A stretch of DNA of 17,889 nt. Source: Gammaproteobacteria bacterium (lineage in GTDB: Bacteria > Pseudomonadota > Gammaproteobacteria > HK1). Below, one piece after another: positions 7,770 to 15,045 of the stretch (the stretch's first letter is position 1; the number at the start of each line of letters is the position of its first letter). Location of the stretch: assembly GCA_020444775.1 (NCBI GenBank), contig JAGRHX010000192.1, positions 1-17,889 on the forward strand. The letters run 5' to 3'. A program made the position numbers and the translations under genes. The notes under the pieces are model-generated. The model was not told the DNA's origin. It made no database searches and saw only the letters and a list, made by a program, of their open reading frames with translations.

Positions 7770-10700
7770 GTGGCCACCAAGAAGCGTTCCAGGACCCCGG
7801 GTAGCGGCAAGAAGCGGCCTCGCAGCACCGCGCGCGGTAGCGGCCGAACGGCCGTGGCGCAGGCCCCGGCCGTCGCCCGCCGCGACGCCGGTTTCGTGAT
7901 GAACGACGCCACCGTCGAGCAGGCGCTGATGAGCGGTGAGCATCGGGCGCAGCTCGAAGCGTATTTCGGCGAGGAGAACTACGAGGAGCTACGTTCGTTG
8001 TGCGTCCGGTCGCGGGCGGCGCGGGTGCGTGGCGGGCCGCGGGTGCTGATCCTGCCCGGCATCATGGGCTCGAAGCTGGGCGAGCCCGGCCTGCTGTTGG
8101 ACGACGTCATCTGGATCGATCCGTTCGACATCATCGCCGGTCGCTGGCATACGCTGCGCCTGCCGGACGGCGATCCGGATGTGAAGGCCACCGGCGTGGT
8201 GCTGTTGGCCTACCTGAAGATCAAGCTCAAGCTGCGGCTGGCGGGATTCGATGCCGACTTCCATCCCTTCGACTGGCGACAGGACATCGCCGCGCTCGGC
8301 GCCGAGCTCGCCCAGCGTATCGAGGGCGAGGCACGCGAGGGTTTCGGAGACGTCTACCTGGTCGCCCATAGCATGGGTGGGCTGGTCGCGCGCGCCGCGC
8401 TGAAGCATCTGCAGGACGAGGACCAGGAAGCGCTGGTCCGGCGACTGGTGATGTTGGGCACGCCCAACTTCGGCTCCTTCTCACCGGTGCAGGCGCTGTC
8501 GGGTTATCACGATCTGGTCCGCAAGGTCGCCGCGCTGGACGTGGTGAATTCGCACCAGGATCTGGTCAACGAGGTCTTCAACACCTTCCCCGGCCTGTAT
8601 CAGATGCTGCCCGCGACGCAGCGATACTCGGCCATCGACCTGTACGACCCGGTGAATTGGCCGCCGACCGGGATCGCACCACGACCGGGCTTGCTGAGTG
8701 AAGCGCCAGCCATACACGCGCAGCTCAGCGCGGGTAACGAGCGCATGGCGCTGATCGCCGGGATCGATCAGGAGACCATCGTCGGTGTTCGTCTGCAGGA
8801 CGACGAGTTCGTCTTTGCCACCTCAATGGAAGGCGACGGCACGGTGCCGCTCGACTTTGCCCGGATCGATGGTGTTTCGACCTGGTACGTCGAGGAGAAG
8901 CACGGCAGTCTGCCAAACAACGCCGATGTTACCCGTGCGGTGATCGACCTGCTCGAGACGGGCAACACCGAGGTGCTCGCGCGCCAGTGGTCGCCGAGTC
9001 GTCGCGGTGTGATCCGTGAAGTGCGTGGCTCGGCGCTATCGCAGACGCCGTTCGAGGGACGGACCGGCGAGCAGATCAGCGAACGCGAGTTGCGTCATCT
9101 GCTCGACGAGTTCGTGGCACCGGCGCAACCCGAGCGTGACGCCAGCAATGCGCCATCGGTGACGGTGCCCGGTGTGCTCAGTAGCGAGCCCATCGTGATC
9201 GGTCGCAAGCGTCAGTCGCGGGTGGATCTGGTGGTCGCCAACGGTGACATCACCCAGCTGAACACGCGTGCCCTGGTGCTCGGGGTGTTCAAGGACGTGC
9301 CGCCGGCCGGTGCCGCACGTGCCATCGATGAGCAGATCGACGGCGCGATCAGCGACTTCGCCGAGCGACGTCTGTTCCGGGCCAACGTCGGTGATGTGTT
9401 CGTGCTGCCGGCGAACCGTTCCAGGCTGCGCACCGACATGGTCGTGTTCGCGGGGCTGGGCACCTATGACGATCTCTCCGGTGAGTTGTTGCGGCAGGTC
9501 GCCGAGAACGTCGCCCGGGTGCTGGCCCGGACCCGCGTGGACGAGTTCGGCACGGTCCTGTTCGGCGCCGGCTCGGGCATGCCGGTCGGCGAGGTGCTGG
9601 CCAATCTGGTCGAGGGCTTCCTGCGTGGCATCGGCGATGCCAGCAGCGGTTCCGGCAGTGCGCTGCGCTCGATCGTGTTCGTCGAGAACGATCGCGAACG
9701 TTTCCAGCAGCTGCATCAGGAGATCCTGGGACTCGCCAACACCAGTCTGTTCGACGATCTGGAGGTGACGGTTTCCCTGGAGACGCTGCCCGCGGCACCG
9801 CAGCCGCCACTCGCTCCGGCTGACGACCGGGAGCTGGTCGCGGCGCCGCCCCAGCCGGTATACCTGCTGGTGCGCGAGATGCCGGCGCTGTCGGCGAGCA
9901 TCACGGACCCTTCGGTGGACGCCTCGTTCACCTTGCGCGCCTCGTTGCTCACTGCCGGCGCCCGGGCGACGGTGTTCACTGACGAGATCGACATCGACGG
10001 GGTCGCGCTGAACGCGCATCTGGCACGCATCGAGACCGAGGCCTTCGATGCTTCCAGCCTGCCCGCTTTCGGCCGCACGCTGGCCGAGCTCACCCTGCCG
10101 CTGCTGGTCCGCAAGGGACTCGCGGCCTTCAGCGAGCATCCGCTGATGGTGATTCATGATGCGCGGACCAGCCGCATCCCCTGGGAGACCATCAACGTCA
10201 CCGAGGCCGAGCAGGCCTGGTTCCCGGCCGTCGGACTCGGCCTCAGTCGCAAGTACGAGGCTGAGGATCTGAGCGTCGCCAAGTGGCTGGAGGAGCGCCG
10301 ACTCGAGCGGACCCTGTCGGTGTTGCTGGTCGTCAATCCGACCCGTGATCTGCCAGGCGCCGACGAGGAAGGCAAGGCGATACGGCAGATCCTGCGCGCG
10401 CATCCGGCCATCGAGGTGACCGAGCTGTGGGAGCAGGAGGCGACCCTCAGCGCGCTCCGCGCCGCGTTCAGATCTGGTCGTCATGACGTCGTGCACTATG
10501 CCGGGCACGCCTTCTTCGATCCGATCAACCGGACCCGCAGCGGTCTTTTGTGTCACGGCAAACGGGTGTTCACCGGCGCCGAGGCCGCGCGACTCGAGCA
10601 TCTGCCCGCCCTGGTATTCTTCAACGCCTGTGAATCCGCACGGGTGCGTGACCTGGCCCGGGTCCGCTCCAGCGCCGAGCGTGACGGTGGGCGAGGCACC

Positions 10701-10967
10701 GCGCGCCGCATCGAGACCAACATCGGCCTGGCCGAGTCCATGCTGCGGGCCGGGGTCGCCAACTATCTGGGCACCTACTGGCCGGTCGGTGACGAGCCCG
10801 CGAAGGCTTTCGGGCGGGTCTTCTACGCGGGCATCACCGCTGGTGACAGCATTGGCGAGGCCTTGCAGGCGGGGCGTCGCGCGGTCCAGGCGCAGGGCTC
10901 GGTGGACTGGGCGGACTACGTGCACTATGGCAGTCCGACGTTCCGGATAAAGAAGCGCGGGGCTTGA
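7770..10967 (+). CDS. Lipase / M17-N-like / CHAT protease fusion protein
   Basis: A 1065-residue protein with no signal peptide; residues 1-35 are basic and low in complexity. Domain 1 (about 85-400) is an LCAT/PGAP1-like alpha/beta hydrolase: LPGIMGSK (95-102), elbow AHSMGG with Ser201, LGTPNFGS, Asp356 in GDGTVP and His378 in EEKHGS, a plausible complete lipase or acyltransferase triad. Domain 2 (about 480-640) resembles the N-terminal macro-like domain of M17 leucyl aminopeptidases (segments LVLGVF, LPANRS, VVFAGLG); the metal-binding peptidase half is absent. Domain 3 (about 680-1065) ends in a CHAT caspase-like protease with His913 in HYAGHA and Cys954 in FNACES. GTG at 7770 is supported by AAAGGAG at 7757-7763, 6 bases upstream. 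CHAT domains elsewhere are switchable proteases, for instance in type III-E CRISPR effectors and next to bacterial gasdermins. Here the lipase could be released or controlled by the CHAT part; that is inference. No sensor or nucleic-acid-binding domain is recognised. Confidence 0.85.
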   Translation: MATKKRSRTPGSGKKRPRSTARGSGRTAVAQAPAVARRDAGFVMNDATVEQALMSGEHRAQLEAYFGEENYEELRSLCVRSRAARVRGGPRVLILPGIMGSKLGEPGLLLDDVIWIDPFDIIAGRWHTLRLPDGDPDVKATGVVLLAYLKIKLKLRLAGFDADFHPFDWRQDIAALGAELAQRIEGEAREGFGDVYLVAHSMGGLVARAALKHLQDEDQEALVRRLVMLGTPNFGSFSPVQALSGYHDLVRKVAALDVVNSHQDLVNEVFNTFPGLYQMLPATQRYSAIDLYDPVNWPPTGIAPRPGLLSEAPAIHAQLSAGNERMALIAGIDQETIVGVRLQDDEFVFATSMEGDGTVPLDFARIDGVSTWYVEEKHGSLPNNADVTRAVIDLLETGNTEVLARQWSPSRRGVIREVRGSALSQTPFEGRTGEQISERELRHLLDEFVAPAQPERDASNAPSVTVPGVLSSEPIVIGRKRQSRVDLVVANGDITQLNTRALVLGVFKDVPPAGAARAIDEQIDGAISDFAERRLFRANVGDVFVLPANRSRLRTDMVVFAGLGTYDDLSGELLRQVAENVARVLARTRVDEFGTVLFGAGSGMPVGEVLANLVEGFLRGIGDASSGSGSALRSIVFVENDRERFQQLHQEILGLANTSLFDDLEVTVSLETLPAAPQPPLAPADDRELVAAPPQPVYLLVREMPALSASITDPSVDASFTLRASLLTAGARATVFTDEIDIDGVALNAHLARIETEAFDASSLPAFGRTLAELTLPLLVRKGLAAFSEHPLMVIHDARTSRIPWETINVTEAEQAWFPAVGLGLSRKYEAEDLSVAKWLEERRLERTLSVLLVVNPTRDLPGADEEGKAIRQILRAHPAIEVTELWEQEATLSALRAAFRSGRHDVVHYAGHAFFDPINRTRSGLLCHGKRVFTGAEAARLEHLPALVFFNACESARVRDLARVRSSAERDGGRGTARRIETNIGLAESMLRAGVANYLGTYWPVGDEPAKAFGRVFYAGITAGDSIGEALQAGRRAVQAQGSVDWADYVHYGSPTFRIKKRGA

Positions 10968-11037
10968 TGTCTCCAGGTGGTGCGCGTCCGGTGATTGATC
11001 AGGACGCTCGGGACCCGGCGCCTCGAGACCGGGCGCC

Positions 11038-11586
11038 TTGATACGTTTCGCGCTGATCTTCCAGGCCGGGCTGGTGCTGGTCGCGCTGGTGCTGGGGTGG
11101 CTGACGGGCACCCCGGCATTCGCGCGGCTGAGCCTCGATGCGAGCGGCCTGCTGACCGGGGTGCTGGCGACCGTGCCGGTGCTCGCACTGGTGCTCGGCA
11201 GCCTGTGGGCGCGTGTGCCGGCGGTGGATGCATTGCACGATGTGGCGCGCAGACTGCTGTTGCCGCTGCTGAAGGAGGCCTCCATTGCGCAGCGCATCTT
11301 GCTGTGTCTGCTCGCGGGTGTCGGCGAGGAGGCGCTGTTCAGGGGCGTGCTGCAGTGCTTCATCGCCGAGCAGGCCGGCGCCCTGACGGGTCTGCTGCTG
11401 GCCAGTGCGCTGTTCGGCCTGGTGCACTGGGTGAGCCGGGCCTATGCGCTGTTCGCCGCGCTGCTCGGTCTGTATCTGGGCGTGGCATTCGTCCTTGCCG
11501 ACAACCTGTTGGTGCCCATCGTCATCCACGGCCTGTATGACCTGGTGCTGGTGGGCTGGCTGCTGATGCGCAGGGGGCGCGGCTGA
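11038..11586 (+). CDS. CPBP family intramembrane metalloprotease (CAAX protease/Abi-like)
   Basis: A 182-residue membrane protein with about five hydrophobic segments. The three CPBP motifs are present: Glu97-Glu98-x3-Arg102 in GEEALFRG, His130 in FGLVH, and His164-x3-Asp168 in HGLYD. The family includes the eukaryotic CAAX prenyl protease Rce1, bacterial self-immunity proteins of bacteriocin systems, and other proteases acting in the membrane. The start is uncertain: TTG at 11038 is the only usable start after an in-frame stop at 10996 that gives the first membrane segment in full, and it has no clear ribosome-binding site. It follows the lipase-CHAT gene by 70 bases on the same strand with no clear terminator, so co-transcription is likely. 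Bacterial CPBP proteins have no general known substrate. Confidence 0.83.
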   Translation: MIRFALIFQAGLVLVALVLGWLTGTPAFARLSLDASGLLTGVLATVPVLALVLGSLWARVPAVDALHDVARRLLLPLLKEASIAQRILLCLLAGVGEEALFRGVLQCFIAEQAGALTGLLLASALFGLVHWVSRAYALFAALLGLYLGVAFVLADNLLVPIVIHGLYDLVLVGWLLMRRGRG

Positions 11587-11848
11587 GTCGCACGCGGTTC
11601 TCGCGGCTGCCGAGCTGTCGGAAAAGCTTACAACCATCGATTCCTCACCGACCGCCCGGATTCAGTCCGTTCGTGCCTGAACTCTAATTGGATCAAGGGA
11701 TTGAGCGAGCTCCGGGGAACGAAGCGGAATTTCCTGGAGAACCGTCGCGTTCGCGACTGTCAGTATTCTTTACACATCCACGCACGCATCCATTACCGCT
11801 GCCGCGAGCTCATGGATTTTCCGGGACCGGCTGTCGTACCTGATGTTC
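11587..11848. other. Non-coding leader region upstream of the PEP-CTERM gene
   Basis: With the promoter and the short leader after it, this makes a 334-base stretch without a convincing gene. An open frame from a TTG at 11701 runs through it but has no ribosome-binding site, resembles nothing and overlaps the PEP-CTERM gene in another frame. The stretch is less GC-rich than the flanking genes. The only structure I found is the dyad at 11744-11757 and the promoter directly to the right. Confidence 0.6.
11744..11757. promoter_or_regulatory. Dyad GTCGCG-TT-CGCGAC, possible enhancer site
   Basis: A perfect inverted repeat of 6 bp with a 2-base centre, about 95-105 bases upstream of the -24 element. 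That is the distance at which sigma-54 activators usually bind. PEP-CTERM loci often encode the PrsK/PrsR two-component system, PrsR being a sigma-54 activator, so this could be its site; no site consensus is available to me to test that. A chance palindrome in GC-rich DNA is possible. Confidence 0.35.
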
Positions 11849-11864
11849 TGGCTCGGTTATTGCT
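11849..11864 (+). promoter_or_regulatory. Sigma-54 (-24/-12) promoter of the PEP-CTERM gene
   Basis: TGGCTCGGTTATTGCT matches the consensus TGGCACG-N4-TTGCW at every fixed base but one (T for A at the fifth), with exact GG-to-GC spacing. Transcription would begin near 11875, about 46 bases before the ATG. Sigma-54 control of PEP-CTERM genes through PrsK/PrsR is known in floc-forming bacteria, so the context supports the match. Confidence 0.7.
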
Positions 11865-11920
11865 TCGTGTCGCCGCGTTGATCATTGCGCATCGAAACGG
11901 TTTGCACGGGGAAATTCGAC

Positions 11921-12664
11921 ATGACGAAGCGTGGGGCACTTTCGGCGGGTCTGCTGGGCGCAGTGCTGGTCGCCACGCTGCACGGCACACCGGTGGCCGC
12001 GGTGGAGATCGGCTTGACCGGCTACGGCATCAACCTCGATGGCAGCAGCACCTGCTCGCCGTTTGCGCTGTTCACCCCCTGTGACGACGAGACCCAGCCC
12101 GACCTGGGGGGAGTCAGCGGCATGGACGACAGTGGTTTCGACTACAACACCGGATTGGGCGAGCTGCGGATCAGCTTCAGCAGTGCCGGCATGCATTCGC
12201 TGCAGCTCTTTCTCGATCACGAGATCGACCGCGCAATCAACACCTATTTCAACGAGAATGGCTCGACCCAGGGAACGCCGGCCGCTGGCCAGTCCTTCGA
12301 GATCGACGAGCCGAGCTTCGTCTTCGGCGATCTGGATCTGAACTTCCTGGCGGGTAGCCTGGACGACAGCAACGGTGTGCCCGTCGGCCTCGAGGACGAC
12401 GTGGCGATGGCGCTGGGCTGGGATTTCACCCTGGCGCTCGGCGAGACGGCGCTCGCCAGCTTCCGGGTCGCCCTGCAGGCACCCACCTCGGGTTTCTACC
12501 TCGTGCAGACCGATCCGGACTCGATCGGTGATGCCAGCTTGTATTTCTCGTCCAGCCTGCGCATCGACGGCGGCGGCAGCACGCCAGTGCCGGAACCCGC
12601 GCCACTGATGCTGCTCGGGCTCGCGCTGCTTGGTTGGGCGGGACGTGGACGGAGACGCGGCTGA
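11921..12664 (+). CDS. PEP-CTERM sorting domain protein
   Basis: A secreted protein of 247 residues. It has a Sec signal peptide (positive MTKR, hydrophobic core, likely cut after about residue 27 near PVAAVE), a middle part rich in Asp, Gly and Ser with beta-strand character, and a C-terminal tripartite signal from residue 223: VPEP, a hydrophobic helix (LMLLGLALLGWAG) and a basic end (RGRRRG). In such proteins exosortase removes or processes the C-terminal signal, and the product goes to the cell surface or the exopolysaccharide matrix. ATG 11921 is chosen for GGGGAAA just upstream (from 11908); a TTG at 11885 would put a hydrophilic stretch before the signal peptide. The middle domain is not recognised. 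Two cysteines near residues 41-52 could form a disulfide. Exosortase genes are not in this window. Confidence 0.88.
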   Translation: MTKRGALSAGLLGAVLVATLHGTPVAAVEIGLTGYGINLDGSSTCSPFALFTPCDDETQPDLGGVSGMDDSGFDYNTGLGELRISFSSAGMHSLQLFLDHEIDRAINTYFNENGSTQGTPAAGQSFEIDEPSFVFGDLDLNFLAGSLDDSNGVPVGLEDDVAMALGWDFTLALGETALASFRVALQAPTSGFYLVQTDPDSIGDASLYFSSSLRIDGGGSTPVPEPAPLMLLGLALLGWAGRGRRRG

Positions 12665-12726
12665 GTTCCTGCCCGTTCGGCCGGGGCACCCGGTCTCGCC
12701 CTCGTGGCGCATCACCAGGACCGCGT

Positions 12727-13734
12727 TCAGAGTTCGATGACGACCTTGCCGAAGTGTCGTCCCGATGCCAGCTGCTCGTAGGCCGCACGGCAATCGTCCA
12801 TGCCGAACACCCGATCCACGACCGGCTCGATATGGTTCTGCTCGACGGCGCGTACCAGCGCCTCGAAACCGTCGCGTGCGCCTACCGAGATGGCATGCAC
12901 GTTGACCACCAGGCGGAATGCGTCACGCAGATCGATGGCGCCCTCGGCGCTCTCCAGAAAGCCGATGATGCTGATGGTGCCACCCATGCGGGTGGCGGCG
13001 ATGGAGCGCTTGAGATTGTTGCCACCGACCACCTCGATGACGTGGTCCGCGCCCTGGCCGTCGGTCAGGGCCAGCACCTGTCCCGGCCAGTCCGGCGATT
13101 CGGCATAGTTGATGCCGGCGCTGGCACCCAGTGCCCGCGCGCGCTCCAGCTTCTCGGCCGAGCTCGAGGTGACGATCACTCGGACCCCCGCGGCCCGGGC
13201 GAGCTGCAGCGCGAACAGTGAGACACCGCCGGTGCCCTGGGTGAGCAGGGTCTGGCCCGGCGTCAGGCTCGCGCGCACGAACAACGCCTGCCAGGCGGTC
13301 AATGCCGCGATCGGCAGGGTCGCCGACTGCACGTGGGATAGATTGGCGGGGGCGCGCACCAGCGCGTGCTGGGGCAGGCACACATACTCCGCCAGCACGC
13401 CGTCGGTCGGACCGCCCAGGCGGCGTCGAGCCGTGTCAGCGGCCGGCGGCCCGCTGACCCAGTCCATGATGTAGTGCGGGCAGACCCGGTCACCGACCGC
13501 GAAGCGCTTCACCGCACTGCCCACCTCGACCACCTCGCCGGACGCGTCCGACAGCGGGATGATGGGTAGCTGCATCTGCGCGTAGCTGCCGCGGGCGATG
13601 ACCAGATCCCGATAGTTCAGGCTGGCCGCGCGGATCCGCACCAGCACCTCGTTCTCGCCAGGACGCGGTTCCGGCAGGTCCAGCAGCTGCAGTCCCCGGG
13701 GACCGTCGAACGCGGTCAAGCGAACGGCTTTCAT
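12727..13734 (-). CDS. Zinc-independent MDR oxidoreductase (alcohol dehydrogenase/quinone reductase-like)
   Basis: A 335-residue medium-chain dehydrogenase/reductase. The N-terminal GroES-like domain has SLNYRDLVIARG (38-49), typical of the NADPH:quinone reductase side of the family. At residues 62-65 it has SDAS where zinc alcohol dehydrogenases have G-H-E, and the structural-zinc cysteine cluster is also absent, so catalysis should not need zinc. The nucleotide-binding Rossmann domain shows QGTGGVS (166-172) followed by LARAAGVRVIVTSSS. The physiological substrate is unknown. The ATG at 13732-13734 has a GGAG about 9 bases upstream. It lies downstream of the selenoprotein gene on the same strand, 97 bases away with hairpins between, so co-transcription is possible but not clear. 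Convergent with the PEP-CTERM gene. Confidence 0.88.
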   Translation of the reverse strand: MKAVRLTAFDGPRGLQLLDLPEPRPGENEVLVRIRAASLNYRDLVIARGSYAQMQLPIIPLSDASGEVVEVGSAVKRFAVGDRVCPHYIMDWVSGPPAADTARRRLGGPTDGVLAEYVCLPQHALVRAPANLSHVQSATLPIAALTAWQALFVRASLTPGQTLLTQGTGGVSLFALQLARAAGVRVIVTSSSAEKLERARALGASAGINYAESPDWPGQVLALTDGQGADHVIEVVGGNNLKRSIAATRMGGTISIIGFLESAEGAIDLRDAFRLVVNVHAISVGARDGFEALVRAVEQNHIEPVVDRVFGMDDCRAAYEQLASGRHFGKVVIEL

Positions 13735-13770
13735 CGGTTCGGCTCCACGCCTGGTGAGGAGTCGGCGTCG

Positions 13771-13841
13771 CGGATGGCGGCCGGAGTCAGTCCGGCCCGG
13801 CCGTCATCCGCGTGGCCGGTGGACGGCACCCTCAGGTGCCG
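13771..13841 (-). terminator. Two hairpins between the selenoprotein and MDR genes
   Basis: On the mRNA side, CGGCACC (read from 13841) pairs with GGTGCCG (to 13824) around the loop TGAG, which holds the stop codon of the selenoprotein gene. Next, GGCCGGA and TCCGGCC (13779-13785 with 13791-13797) form a 7-bp stem, enclosed by CGGATG/CATCCG (13771-13776 with 13805-13810). Neither is followed by a U tract. They could end or attenuate transcription before the MDR gene, or protect the upstream message. Confidence 0.4.
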
Positions 13842-14761
13842 GTTTCGCGCTTGGCGCGGGCGATGGCCTTTTGCGCCTCGAACTCTCGCTTGCGACGCTC
13901 GACCTCCTCGGCCGGCATCCTGTCTACGTTCGAGAAGTCCAGCTTCCAGTCACCGCTCTCGTCCCAACGTTGTGGTGACTGCAGCGTCGTGCGTGGCGCG
14001 ATGGCCGACTCCAGCAAGGCCAGGGCCAGGTCCAGGGTCTGGTCCTGCGATTGCTGGTCGTGCGGCTTGCCGGCCGGATTGCCGAGTGGAAAATCGCTGA
14101 ACAACAAGCGCGGGACACCGACGTTCTCGACGATGTCCTTGGCGCAGCCCATGATCACGGTCGGAATGCCGGCGGCCTCGAGATGGCGTGCGATCAGACT
14201 CACGGTCTGATGGCACACCGGTCAAACCGCGGCCAGTACGGCGACGTCGGCCCGGTCCTCCTCGACCAGCTCGAGGATGCGCGCGGCGTCCTGTTCGATG
14301 GTCACGCGCTGACTGCGATTGGTCGGGGCGCCATAGAAGCGCGGCGTGAGCGAGCCGATCCGGCCGGCATCCACCGCGCGCCGCAAGGCCGCGAGCGGAA
14401 ACCAGGCGTTCGGGTCGGTGGCCGCGGTGTGCTTGCGGTCGTAGCCGATGTGCGAGATGCGCAGATCCGGATCGGCGTCGGTGCTGTCGGTATAGACCTC
14501 GTAGAACTTGGCCGAAGCGTTGTAGGCGGCCCCTGGCCCCTGATCGCCCTTGTCGGGCTGGAATGGCGCGGCGGTGGTGACCAGCGCCACACGACTCTGG
14601 GCCAACGGTTTGCGCAGAGGCGTGAACGGCACGTTGGTGTATTGCGCCCAGCGATAGGGCTTATAACCAAAGGTTCCGTAGTACTTGTGGATGCGCTGGA
14701 TGTACATGAGCGGCGCATCGTGCTCATTGGCGAAGTTCATCGCCAGATCGCTGTCGGTCAT
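13832..14761 (-). CDS. GrdB-like selenoprotein (glycine/betaine/sarcosine/D-proline reductase selenoprotein B family), UGA at codon 180
   Basis: Two abutting ORFs in one frame form a single protein of 309 residues when the TGA at 14222-14224 is read as selenocysteine. Around it the protein reads VLAAV-U180-PVCHQTVSL, a U-x2-C redox motif (Sec180, Cys183) at the place where this family has its catalytic Sec or Cys. Both halves continue the same family profile: GAAYNASAKFYEVY and RISHIGYDRKH before it, and RHLEAAGIPTVIMG and RLLFSDFPLGNPAG after it. A SECIS-like hairpin begins three bases after the UGA. ATG 14759-14761 has a strong GGGAGG 5 bases upstream; no separate ribosome-binding site precedes the second half. 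Clostridial GrdB reduces glycine, betaine or sarcosine together with GrdA and GrdC; neither is nearby, so the reaction here is unknown. The C-terminus is a charged helix (EEVERRKREFEAQKA). A nonsense mutation or sequencing error is the alternative, much less likely. Gene-finders will split or truncate this gene. Confidence 0.88.
14186..14218 (-). promoter_or_regulatory. Bacterial SECIS-like hairpin after the in-frame UGA
   Basis: On the mRNA, ATCAGAC (14211-14205) and GTCTGAT (14199-14193) form a perfect 7-bp stem around the 5-base loop CGUGA. Below it, past a single C-C mismatch, GTGTGC (14218-14213) pairs with GCACGC (14191-14186), six pairs with one G-U. The loop begins 18 bases after the UGA and has G as its second base. 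Both agree with the described bacterial SECIS model (G in the first two loop bases, loop about 16-37 bases after UGA). Such a hairpin would recruit SelB with Sec-tRNA. Confidence 0.8.
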
Positions 14762-14776
14762 GCTGACCTCCCGAAG

Positions 14777-14791
14777 GGCACTTTAGGTGCC
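14777..14791 (-). promoter_or_regulatory. Small hairpin in the leader of the selenoprotein gene
   Basis: On the mRNA, GGCAC and GTGCC pair around CTAAA just upstream of the GGGAGG ribosome-binding site of the selenoprotein gene. It resembles the GGCACC/GGTGCC hairpin at the end of the same gene. A role is not shown; five base pairs is weak. Confidence 0.25.
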
Positions 14792-14837
14792 GATAGGCCG
14801 AAGGCGTTGCGAACGTGCCGGTGACGGCGGACAGGGA

Positions 14838-14850
14838 CACGACGATCGTG
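14838..14850. promoter_or_regulatory. Dyad CACGA-CGA-TCGTG in a divergent intergenic region
   Basis: A 5-bp inverted repeat with a 3-base centre in the 284-base gap between the divergent selenoprotein and coiled-coil protease genes. It could be an operator. No clear -35/-10 pair was found in this gap for either gene, and the repeat is short enough to be chance. Confidence 0.2.
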
Positions 14851-15045
14851 CCTCGATCGCGCGTGATGCTGATCCTACAACAGCCGTGCAGTCGAGATGC
14901 GACCGCTTCGAGCCGTCTGCCGCATCGTTGCGTCGGCGGGTTCAGTTCGCGCCCTCGTGCGCCGTTGAAGCATGCAGCGGACATGCACTGGCCGTCCGCC
15001 GCGACCCCTGTTGGTGTCTGGGACGAATCGTGGAGAGACAAAAGG

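Noticed and set aside
9036..11363. 775-residue open frame on the minus strand opposite the lipase-CHAT gene
   Set aside because: It has no recognisable domain, a shadow-like Arg/Gly/Gln composition and covers parts of two well-supported genes on the other strand.
11701..12084. Small open frame upstream of and overlapping the PEP-CTERM gene
   Set aside because: It starts with TTG without a ribosome-binding site, crosses the sigma-54 promoter and overlaps a well-supported gene.
12670..12688. TGCCC/GGGCA inverted repeat between the convergent PEP-CTERM and MDR genes
   Set aside because: The stem is only 5 bp with a 9-base loop and no T tract, so it is too weak to call a terminator, though its place is suitable.
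14222..14224. In-frame TGA as an ordinary nonsense mutation making a pseudogene
   Set aside because: Both sides keep the family profile without decay, the codon falls exactly at the redox motif, the next cysteine is in place, and a SECIS-like hairpin follows at the right distance.
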